NCBI RefSeq assembly: GCF_964355755.1
Contig: NC_092672.1
Coordinates: forward strand, 14,194,501 to 14,258,500
DNA length: 64,000 nucleotides
Source: Antedon mediterranea
Taxonomy: Eukaryota; Echinodermata; Crinoidea; Comatulida; Antedonidae
Direction of reading: 5' to 3'
The translations under genes and the position numbers were made by a program. Each line of letters starts with the position of its first letter. Position 1 is the first letter of the stretch. This document shows positions 25,701-35,030 of the stretch, piece by piece. Below the pieces are notes generated by a model. That model did not search any database. It was not told where the DNA came from and saw only the letters and a program-made list of their open reading frames with translations.

Positions 25701-28700
25701 AAAGCAATCTAATTACTTGAGCTAGGATTGGAATTTTTAATATCTGTTTTATGTGTTCAATTTTGTTTATAAAGTTGTCGGATTCAGATAACTACCAAAT
25801 TGTTATATGCTTGAAGCAGTAGATTGTGACTGTTATTCCAACCCTAGCTTGATGTTAAGAGAGTATGGACATTAAACAACTATACAATGTGTCAATGCAT
25901 TATGTAACTCGGTCTGTTTTACAAAATTGAAGCAACATTGTTTTTTCCATGATGTTCTTGTTCAGTGTGGAGATATGTTTGGGTTGATGTTTCTGTTTTT
26001 AAAATAGCAATACATTGCTAACACTATGTTTTTATTTTTTCCTACAAAGGAACCTAGGTAAGTGCTTCCACGACTAGTAGGTAAGTGTGGTGGCATCGGC
26101 CTTCCTTAGCCAACAACGTTTCACTGAAGCTCTTGTCTTCGCACATGGAGGTCACCTTCTCTTCCTGCTCTGCCAGGCGTGTTCTGTTCAACGGAAGAGT
26201 TGTTGTCTCTGTAGTGTGTATGTGTGATGGCATGTCGATGGTACCAACACTGGTGCTTGCTGTCAAGTCTCTTTTTTGGTTATTTATTTATTATTGAAGT
26301 ACTTTTGTAAGTTATCAAGTGTAGGTGAGTGGCAGGTCTCTTGTTAGACTATTGCCCTCAAAGTATAGGGACTAAAGTACTACACGTTAATGTTCTATTA
26401 TGCTAAGTAAAGAATGTCCTACACAGCACCAAGTGATGATGTTGGCTGGTTACATATAATTTTAGTAACATTAACAAATGTAAACATTTCTTTTGAACGC
26501 TTTTAATGACAATTTCGTTTAAGAAAGTAATATACTACGGACTATAAATCAATGGAGATGACGAAGAAATGCATGCACAAAGCATGATGAGATGAAGAGA
26601 AATAGGCATTTTGTAGTGAACTGTTTTGAGATCAAAAACTGTTTTCAACTGTGGTAGAATTTCTAGTTTCAGCATGCTTGATTTGAAAGAAGCCGCAGCT
26701 TCAACAACAAATGGACCGAATATGTCGGGATGACTGTCTAAACTAAGGAATTCGATAAACGATCAAAATGGATAACTCTTGGTAACATGTTGTTATGGCC
26801 ACAGGATTCGTCTTTTTGAGTATTGTGAGCAGGATGCATGGTTTAGCTGATTGATATGATTATTTGTGAATGACAGAATATCGGAGACTTGATTCAACAG
26901 TGAAATTTCTCAGAAGAATGCAAGTCAATTCTAATTTTAAGATGATTTGGATTACATCACTCAGAATGCGGATTGCTGGTCAATACCTGTACAAGATAAA
27001 AATGCTTAATTTTAAATTAATGTATAATTATTGTATTGTATTTTTTTTTGTAATTATTAACCAAATAATACGGTAAAGTATATTCATCCACAGTTAATGT
27101 TTTTTCTTCCTTCTAAAACCCATTTTCATTTTGATATTTTTTGTTTTGTTTTTACTTTTAGTGGAAAGATGTGAATTCTTCTATAAAAAAAAATTGAAAT
27201 ATGGGTGTATATATATGTCCTACACAAAGACAAACAAGACATTTTTAATTAACATTTTGCGGTACATCAAGAACATCATGTGATTAAGCAAGTTGCTTCG
27301 TTTGTGATATTCTATATGCACATTCCTTACACTAGTATTTGTGCAGATTGTTGCATGTTTTTTTTTAACTATGCTTTATTGCAGGAATTATATGAATGAT
27401 TGTTTAAGGACTGATGTGTTTATACGCTACCCACCAGAGACAATTGCTTGTTCTTGCATCTACTTGTCAGCCAGGCAGTTGGATGTAAGTCATCTCATTA
27501 TATATATATATATTGTAAATATTGCATATGTTGCATATGTTCACTGGTCATTGTAGCACCTTGAGCTAATGGATACGTTTTCTTAATTAATTGGTTATCT
27601 GGCAGCACTGGATGGATAACCATTGTGATTTAAACATTTTGTTATGTAGAGAAAAATCTTGTTGATTGACCAGCAGATTGACAATAGATAATTTACAATG
27701 AAAATTGACACAAATAAGCTTCATGATATCAAGGGTAAACAGCATTTCTGCACATGTATTACATGTAGTTTATGTTGAATTTGCACAGATTTTAAGTAGA
27801 TTTAATAAGTAGATTTTTATTATCATTTTTATTTATTATAGATTTATATTTTGTTTTAACAGGTACCATTGCCAAACAAACCACCTTGGTATGCCCTGCT
27901 GAATACTAATGAAGACGAACTGCAGCAAATTGCCATTACAATACTTGCCCTCTATACCAGAAATAAGGTACAATTCATTTCCCTGGAGATTGATAATAAA
28001 GTTTTATTGAATTGAATGTCATTTCTCTTAAACCGTTTTCTCACAGGCTTGCTGGTTGATTCCTGAATCATTGCCGCTTCTTATATATATTTCCTTCATG
28101 ATATGAGGGTAGCCCATCCAGCAAAGCTGATCATTTGGGCCCCTGACAATACAATACAAAACAAAGAGTACAAAAATACTATCATAACATTTTTAAAAAC
28201 TACTATAATAAAGATATAAAATGTTAATAAAATTTTAAAATTATTTAAACTCTACTGTATATGTAAAATAAACTGAAATTAAATAAGCATACAAACTTTT
28301 GTGCAAGGAATAGGGTCATGTTTTATCTGGCCAGCAAAATATTGAATGTTTTTTCTATATTTTTCTCTCAAAATGGCGGTGAATTCAATTCTAAAAACGT
28401 TAGTATGTTTATTGATTGTTCATGCAATACATGTGTACCATATATTAGGGGATACAGTGGCAGTTAATATCACCAACATTTATTTAGTTTGAAATTTAGC
28501 AGCAAAAACATTGTTACACTTGACTGCACAAGACAGTTGTTCTCAAACACTGCCCATCTTGCATTGTGGGGAATATCCATGTAGTAATATTACTAGGTTT
28601 TTGAGCAGGTATAGCTGATGCTGACATGGTGCCTATTCTGACAGAAAACCATAGCAGCATGATAATAGCATGTTCCTTAATTATTCCTGGCCAGCATACA

Positions 28701-29957
28701 GTTCTGTAAGAAAAAAACTGATTATTGAAACTACAAAATAGGTTATTTAAAGTTTCATTTTATTCTTTATTTTTCATGTTTGGCAACAACTCATCTTTTT
28801 TTAGTAATATTGCATTTGATTATTGCTTTGAATTAGATGCAGATGTTTGAATCATCGCACTCTTATTTTAAAACTTTGCACCCAAATACATTAACGCCAA
28901 CTACTTGTAATCAAATGAATCTACTTTCAGAGGACCTATGAGGAATTGGATAAGATAGTAGAGAAATGCAAGGTGCAAGTACAGGAAGCAAAGTTAAAAG
29001 CAAAAGGTATTCCAGCAGATGCAACAAGTGCAGCAGCCACACCAACTAACTTCTCACCTAATTCATCTAGACCTGGTAGGTTTGTTTTATTGCATCAAAG
29101 TATTGGAGGTCTTTTTTTCTTCAACATTCAAACGAACATTCCAAACATTATATTGAGAATTACTGTACATTCAGATAAAAATTGTTTTTTTTTTACAGTA
29201 GTATGCACTTAACTAATTGTACCATTTTTTTTAGGTACTCCTAAACAGACAAATAATTCCCCTGGTTTACCAAACTCTTATAAGCTCCACAAGAACCGAC
29301 TGAAGAATGATGATGGAAGGCCAGGTTCAGATGGCAGGTGGGTAATTGCATTTATATTGTACTAAACTTTACCAATTGCTCTTTTGATATTTTGGATAAT
29401 ATAATTAAAACTGGTCACTTGTCTTATTTTGGCCTATGTCTGAATGTGATACAGGTTAATATGCTTGTAAATTTACCAAATTATGAATTTATTACAGTTA
29501 CAAGGAAAAGAATGGAAGAGCTGAGCGCAGAGGTCATCATCGAAGTCATTCAAGAAGCTCTAGGAGTAGCAGCAGGAGTCGTTCACATTCGCCACGGCAT
29601 CATATGAGGTCTCGCAGCCTGTCTCACTCTGATCCGCATTCCAGAAGTTCAAGTCGAAGCATATCCCCACACAAAAGAAAAGATCACAGAGGCCGCAGCC
29701 CACATTCAAAACACAGGAGACGAGATCGACACCTTGACGGAAAGTCAAGATCTACTCACTCCCGAAAGCGCAAGCCAAGTACTTCAATATCTAGAAGTCG
29801 TTCCAGAAGTCCAATATCGCACGGTAAACACCGCTACAGTCCTCATCGTGAGTCGTCTAAGAAGTATAAACATAGACGACGATCAAGGTCAGTATCACGT
29901 CATCGTTCTCACAAAACAAAACGGGTCAGTTCTAGAGATAGCCGCAGAAGAAGATGA
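19714..29957 (+). CDS. CCNL1: Cyclin L (CDK11-associated splicing/transcription cyclin)
   Basis: Ten coding exons: 19714-19929, 23388-23462, 23780-23889, 24721-24841, 25387-25451, 27385-27484, 27863-27967, 28931-29075, 29235-29337 and 29498-29957. They splice in frame to 499 residues, close to the 520-526 of human cyclins L1 and L2. Residues about 35-310 form two cyclin boxes ([83 protein letters not shown]). Residues from about 346 to the end form an arginine/serine-rich domain ([14 protein letters not shown] and similar). Cyclin L is nuclear, pairs with CDK11 and works in pre-mRNA splicing. The start is ATG in MAENKTDAN, preceded by ACAAGC-type context and no earlier in-frame ATG seen. The L1 or L2 label is not meaningful if the lineage has a single cyclin L. 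Confidence 0.96.
20279..21183. mobile_element. GGCGCTA foldback transposon with 8-bp target duplication
   Basis: Starts GGCGCTAGTTCCGTTTCGCA and ends with the reverse complement TGCGAAACGGAACTAGCGCC. It is flanked on both sides by CCGTATTC (20271-20278 and 21184-21191), an exact 8-bp target-site duplication. Inner sequences such as AAGTACTTTTATGAAG... and GGAGCGCCAAAACAGC also fold toward right-arm partners, so it is a long foldback without coding capacity. It sits in cyclin L intron 1. Eight-bp duplications are known for hAT, P and Merlin superfamilies; I do not decide among them. Confidence 0.9.
22427..22650. repeat. TA microsatellites
   Basis: Two short (TA)n tracts at about 22427-22448 and 22629-22647 in cyclin L intron 1. 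Confidence 0.8.
22915..23205 (+). repeat. 18-bp minisatellite in cyclin L intron 1
   Basis: About fifteen tandem units of the type TAGTTGTCCTAGGAGGG, with runs of variant units (ATGAGGATAG, ATAGGG). It ends about 180 bp before the exon 2 acceptor. Confidence 0.9.
23935..24414. mobile_element. MITE in cyclin L intron 3
   Basis: Left end AGGACTTTACGAAACAC and right end GTGTTTCGTAAAGTGCCT are inverted copies with few mismatches. Flanks on both sides carry AATA. The inside contains GC-rich patches with no long open frame. Confidence 0.7.
26050..26080 (+). other. Candidate poison cassette exon of cyclin L
   Basis: A long pyrimidine tract and AG (TTTTTTCCTACAAAG) precede 31 bases that end in a consensus donor TAGTAG|GTAAGT. 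A second donor CTAG|GTAAGT lies inside. Spliced after exon 5 (25451) the frame reads W-N-L-G-K-C-F-H-D then TAG at 26075-26077, truncating the protein before the second cyclin box and the RS domain. Skipping it gives the full-length reading at 27385. Mammalian cyclin L genes make RS-less short isoforms by alternative splicing, so this is plausible; transcript support is absent. Confidence 0.55.
28085..28200 (-). mobile_element. SINE tail fragment in cyclin L intron 7
   Basis: GAGGGTAGCCCATCCAGCAA followed by GATCATTTGGGCCCCTGACAA resembles GAGGGTGATCCATCCAGCAA and ATCATTAGGGACCCTC at 42709-42755, which is the 3' part of a tRNA-derived SINE. Only the tail is present here. Confidence 0.6.
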
Positions 29958-31292
29958 TGTGAAAGTAGTATAGCATCCTTAGTAACAGTATATAATAGTT
30001 CACAATAAGTAAAAGCTAGAATTATAAATAAAAAGCTTTGAAGTTGAAAGGTTATCGACAGTGGTAAGGCGCTACTTTCCTATTTACAGGTTTATTTGTC
30101 TTTGCAAATGAAACAATTTTTTATGACGTAACAAAAAACATTTTTTTAGTACAGTGCGTATTATATTTTATGTAAATTTTATTTGATTTGTGATATTGAG
30201 ATTATCATATTTCTAACCAAAGAAGGAAATGATTAAAATTTAAGTATGTAAGAAATGAAGGGTTGTTTATAATATATTCAGTTTATTTCAAATATATTGT
30301 ATACGTTTATAAAATGTCAATGCCCATGTATGGAAGGAGTTTGTGATCTATATAAGTTTAAGTATGTACATATTGTGTGCTACCCTTTACCATTATATTA
30401 TTACTTTAAAAGCAAAAAAGAACGTTTTCAGAATGTTTTTCACAGGTTTTTAATAAATAGAGCAATATGGAAATTAGTTTCTTTGGTATTGCAGGGAAAG
30501 AAACATATACAAACAAATCAATCAAATCATTTAAAAGTTGAAAACCAATGTTTGTTGCACATACACTTATTATTTTGTAAAGAATACTGGCACATTTCAG
30601 TTGAACAGATTTAGATTAACAGATTTAGATTAACACGATTTTCAAAGTCTTAAATTGTTCAACAGACTTAAACAATTGTTACCTTTTGTAAAATATTACT
30701 TTGTGTTTTTCACATTCTGTTGCTTATTTTTTCTTTTGTTACATTTTGATAGTGTTATACAATATTAGTAATACAGCTACTGTACTATTTTTCACTTGTA
30801 AAATAATTTGTATAAATGATATAGTGATGATTATCACATAAAGGAATTAAAATACTTTTGAATATAATTTAAATGTTTGTGTATTCTGTATGTTGATTTA
30901 AAACCAACCATATTTATAAATCCCATATTTTATATTATTCCATCAACATTTTGTCATAATTGTTGGGCTTATTTCAGAGACTTCTTGTTTGTTGATCTTT
31001 GTTGATTGATGTTATTGTTTCACCGTTTTTAATCGATTTTTCTGGTAAAGAAGTGATGTTTAAGAACTGCCTTCATTTGTTTACTTTACTATGGACTGTT
31101 TTGATCATAATTTAATGATTATCTGATGACGAATTATTAGAATACTGTAGCAGCCTAGATTGACAGTCAAATGGAAGTCATTGTAAATACTGGCCGAAAG
31201 GTTGACAGCCAAAATAAAGTTTTGATTTGACTGATGTGAATTATTATTTACCCATTTTGAAAGATTTTTACAGATTACTGTCTATGCATCTC
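29958..31292 (+). other. Cyclin L 3' UTR and intergenic sequence
   Basis: AT-rich, no coding gene. A possible long 3' UTR could run to the AATAAA near 31213. It contains a short direct repeat ACAGATTTAGATTA near 30605-30633. Confidence 0.4.
30027..30032 (+). terminator. Candidate poly(A) signal of cyclin L
   Basis: AATAAA 70 bases after the stop codon. Further candidates exist downstream, for example near 31213. Confidence 0.4.
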
Positions 31293-32575
31293 AATAGGGA
31301 GGTTTCGCAACCTTACGAATACGATAACGAAAACGGATATGTCACACATTTGTGAAACTTTTGAGCTGATATCCATTTCATATTCGTAAAGCGTATTCGT
31401 GTTGACAAATATCACCAGTCATATTCGTAACTACAAAACGAGTATAGTTTTTGATCTATTTTGCACATTTTGCATTTGAATCAGGAATGATTCATGATTA
31501 TAATATAATTATACTTTTATTGAAAGTAATTTACTATAGTAGTTTACTAAAATGCCAGGTCAATTTTGATAAATAGCAGTTTTTAAAGTCCTCACTCGCT
31601 TTGATGTTACGCTAGGCATAGGCAACCAAGCAACACGTACCTGCGCTTCGCTCAAATTTACCGCAGTCATATTTTGGACGACGCCCTCAATATTTCGTTG
31701 CCATGCGAAACAGATTTTTACTGGCTTACAAAAAACGAATACGTGTGCGTGATGTATCCGTTTTCGGCGCTACTGCAGTTTCGCGCCACACCGTTATATC
31801 TTCGATTTCTCACCTAAATTTTTCTTTTTCACACTCACAACATAATATTATGTAACATGTTTATGCGATTCGACCACTTACGAAGTAATTTTTTTTAAAT
31901 AACAATACTTTTCAAAACATTTTAAACAATACTGAACTCGATGTAAACACACTGCGAAATGTTCGCCATCTTATATTTATCACTTAATTGCCAGAATGTA
32001 TGCTTCATTTTCCCCAAAAAATGTAGAAACTATAGAGGCCAGTGTTATAAAATCCGATTACACATATATTGGCCTAGGCCTATTTAGTTTTGAAAGGCAA
32101 GAAATATTTTCAGCCGGCGAAAGAGAGGTTTAATTAATATTTCATTATTGATATTAGTATTATTATTCATATTAATAGGTCCTATCAATGTTTTATGTAC
32201 AGACTCATATCGTCGCCGTTTTGATATGTACAGCTAGCTGGTTCTTTATAAAAACCACTCTTTGCAGTTTAAAAATAAAAACAGAAAATAAAACATACAT
32301 TGATTTCTGGCAATTTTCTGATTCTAAAATGGCCACAGTTCGATCGAGGTATTCGCGGAAATGGAGCTGTTTTGAAAGGCATTTTTTATTGTGATAAAGG
32401 TAAATATAACGGTGGCTAAATCATGGAAACATGTTACATAATGGCCCAAAATTATATGATGTGGGTGTGAGAAAAAAAATTAAGCGATAAATCGAAGATT
32501 TAACAGTGTGGTGCGAAACTGCAGTAGCGCCCCGTTTTCATTATCGTATTCGTAAGATTGCGAAAACTCCCTATT
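31293..32575. mobile_element. Outer foldback element interrupted by a second element
   Basis: Left end AATAGGGAGGTTTCGCAACC then TTACGAATACGATAACGAAA; the right end is the reverse complement with few changes (TTATCGTATTCGTAAGAT, ending AAACTCCCTATT). Removing the inner element at 31766-32531 plus one target duplication restores the right arm, so that GATGTATCCGTTTTC joins ATTATCG, mirroring CGATAACGAAAACGGATATG of the left arm. No coding frame; superfamily unknown. Confidence 0.85.
31766..32531. mobile_element. GGCGCTA foldback transposon nested in another element
   Basis: Begins GGCGCTACTGCAGTTTCGCG and ends GCGAAACTGCAGTAGCGCC, the reverse complement apart from one difference. It is flanked by exact CCGTTTTC duplications at 31758-31765 and 32532-32539. 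Same family as 20279-21183 by terminal GGCGCTA and the shared GTTTCGC. No coding capacity. Confidence 0.9.
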
Positions 32576-32699
32576 AATACTGTATTATCAGCAAATGTTT
32601 TCCTAGACTCTCTTCTCCCAGACGTGCCTTGGGGTTTATAATTTTGAACATGACAAAACTGTCAGCCTCTAGAACTATAGCTTCCGCTTGATATAGCTT

Positions 32700-32957
32700 C
32701 TGAATGAGTAGTGTAGTCCTCTGGGAATATAGCTGGTTAAAGCGGCGGCGCGACAACACCACGAATCGACGACGATGATCCGATCCGATACCCCGACGAT
32801 CCTTTTTACGAGTTGACCTTTTATTTTGAGGTCATTTATTAGCTGGGTCTTCTTTATCATCATCCGCCTGAGTTTCGCGCGTGTTGAACAAATTGAATCG
32901 AGAGGTATTTGAGACTTCCATTTTCAATTAAACTAAGCTAATCCTTTAACTGTACAG
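32700..32957 (+). promoter_or_regulatory. GMPS: Candidate promoter and non-coding exon 1 of GMPS
   Basis: A locally CpG-rich patch (GCGGCGGCGCGACAACACCA and TTTCGCGCGTG) ends in a donor-like ACAG|GTAGGT at 32957/32958. The ATG exon of GMPS begins one base before its ATG with a splice acceptor (TTATTATCAG|G at 35029/35030), so an upstream untranslated exon is required; this is the best candidate seen. Confidence 0.45.
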
Positions 32958-33002
32958 GTAGGTATAATTGTGTATAATATTGTTAAACATTAGCTATAGA
33001 CT

Positions 33003-33310
33003 AGAAGGCTAATCTATATTATTAGTCCCCTCGCTAGGCCTAGGCTAGTCTCTAGGTAGAAGCCTAGCCAGACAGAGAGAGGCTACTACTACTAGGCTAG
33101 GCTAGGCCCTGGCTTAGCTAGCTTGTCTGACTTCTAGCCTAGCTAGTAGTAGGCCTAGGCTTTATGACCTAGACCTACTGCTACTAGGCCTAGCCTAGGA
33201 ATTAGCCTAGCTAGCTAGAGCAGTAAGTACAGTAGACTACTAAGTAAGCCCCCCTTAATTACCTACTTGGGGTGGGGGTTGGGGATCTAGCCTCTCTAGG
33301 GCTAGGGCCT
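33003..33310. repeat. CTAG/TAGGCCTA-rich low-complexity patch
   Basis: Dense in CTAG, GCCTAG and AGGCCTAG words, for example CTAGGCCTAGGCTAG near 33032. The same words are scattered over the window (about 20190-20220, 21300-21360, 38930-38950, 51280-51320). Confidence 0.7.
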
Positions 33311-33316
33311 ACTGGT

Positions 33317-33671
33317 AGCGAGACGATTCGGCCCTGAGATGATTCGGCACACACACTTAATTGATATGCATTTTATAATAAACATAAAATAAGCTTTTTT
33401 ACTGTATGCGCTCTAGCTCTACATACATGCACTCACTAACATTATTTGTATGTACATAGTTTATTACATTTGTATCACAAACTCGTGGGAAGAACACCCT
33501 TAATTTATTTTATGCCATATGGTGAACAATTATAAATCCATTCGTTTTCATGTACCCGATCGTATTTCCTTTATTTTTATAACGAGCCGATCGTCTAATT
33601 ATTTTGGCCCGTTCGTCTTAGGCGTTGAGCCCAAACGTCCACAAAGTTGGGCCCGAACGTCTGTCAATCAG
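33317..33671. mobile_element. Short, decayed GGGCCGAATCGTC-family element
   Basis: GAGACGATTCGGCCCTGAGA at the left, followed by TGATATGCATTTTATAAT and CATAAAATAAGCTTTTTT as in the 7931-8480 copy, then GTTGGGCCCGAACGTCTG at the right. Central part shortened. Confidence 0.65.
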
Positions 33672-33903
33672 TATTACTAGGGGGCTAATACTACTTTAAC
33701 TACTCCAGTTGAGTAAGCTAGGCCTATTATTACTAGCCTACTCATTAGGCTAGACAGGCCTAATTTAAAATGTAACTTGAAAAAAGTGAAGTTGGATCAA
33801 AACGTAATCAAGAGATTGAGAAAAGAAGTAAGTAGGCCTAGTTACTACTACAGTAAGGGCCGCCTAAACGTACCAAGAAAGCTAACTAGAGAGAGGTTGT
33901 GTT

Positions 33904-34840
33904 TTGGCCCTGAGACGATTTGGCACACTTAAATTTATCGGCTTTGATATGCATTTTATAAGCATAAAATAAGCTTTTTTCCCCAAACTTTATTTTCAGA
34001 GAGACTATGGGGTAGTACTACTAAGGATAAAGATGCAATCAAGCAAACATTTTGAAAACATTGTCGAAAATGATCATTTTTTAGTCACGCGAACGAGTTA
34101 CGCCCTATGTTGGCCGCTTGGCGAATGCATGAAATAAACAAGGTTTTCGAAGTAAAAAATTGAATATAAAATTTTGTTTTTTTAGTAATTTATTATATTA
34201 TATCAAAATTGTCAATATCAATAAAATAAAAAAATAAAGCATCTTTAAAAACTTGATAAATACCCAATTTAAAAATGAATATGAATTTGGTCTAAAGTGA
34301 GACGTTTCGGCCCACAAAGTGGGATGTTTCGGCCCAATAGTGGGCCGAATCGTCCCACCAATAATAATAATAATGATTTAGGTATTTGTATAGCGCCAGA
34401 ATCAACTAAACCGAAGTAAAAATCAAAGGCGCTTATATTGGATGTTAAAAAGATGCGTTTTAAGTTCTTTGTTAAAAATAGCAATAAAAGTTGAATGAGT
34501 AAAATGACGAGAGAAGGAGCAGAGAACATAAAAGACCTTTGTCCATAAGATTTGATAAGTAGTAGGTTTTGATCAGCCGAACGAAGACAAGCAATAGGGG
34601 TGTAGGTGGGAAGAAGATCAAGGAGATAATAATAGATAATAGGAGATATGTGTGAGGATCTTCTAGTAAGAGTTAGAATGCGTGCAGCAGTGCTCTGGAG
34701 ACGTTGAAGTCGATTCATTGAAGATTTCGGTAGGACAAAAAAAAGAGAGTTGCAATAATCAAGGCGAGAAGTGGCAGAGGCATTTATTAATGTAGAGGCA
34801 GTACACAAAAGTGGGCCGAATTGTCCTGGAACCAACAGCC
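33904..34840. mobile_element. GGGCCGAATCGTC-family element split by a LINE
   Basis: Left end TTTTGGCCCTGAGACGATTT, then a centre matching 8215-8400 in reverse orientation (for example AATGATCATTTTTTAGTCAC). The right side is GTGGGCCGAATCGTCCCACC at about 34341-34360, and another GTGGGCCGAATTGTCCTGG at about 34811-34829. A LINE fragment lies between these last two, so the end was interrupted by an insertion. Confidence 0.75.
34367..34805 (-). mobile_element. L2/jockey-like LINE 3' fragment
   Basis: On the minus strand a frame reads ATSRLDYCNSLFFVLPKSSM and NRLQRLQSTAARILTLTRRS, the well-known C-terminal block of jockey/CR1/L2-type reverse transcriptases. Later codons are eroded. It ends on the plus strand at AATAATAATAATGATTT with GTATAGCGCC, the characteristic (ATT)n tail of L2-like elements, which fixes the orientation. 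Confidence 0.85.
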
Positions 34841-35030
34841 CCTCTATCATACCGCCATGTTAGAGACTTCCTTCCTAAGCTATTACTAGGCAGTATTGTA
34901 GGTGGCTTATAACTAGGCATAGTTGTATTAAGTGCTTTAATCATAGTGTAATTTGGTTTTCTGCACAATGAGTTAAGATTCTAAATAATATACAATATTT
35001 AAAGAGTTTGATTTATATATTATTATCAGG

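Noticed and set aside
29560-29973. Overlapping frames on both strands over cyclin L exon 10
   Set aside because: Shadows of the low-complexity RS-domain coding sequence; only the spliced frame continues cyclin L.
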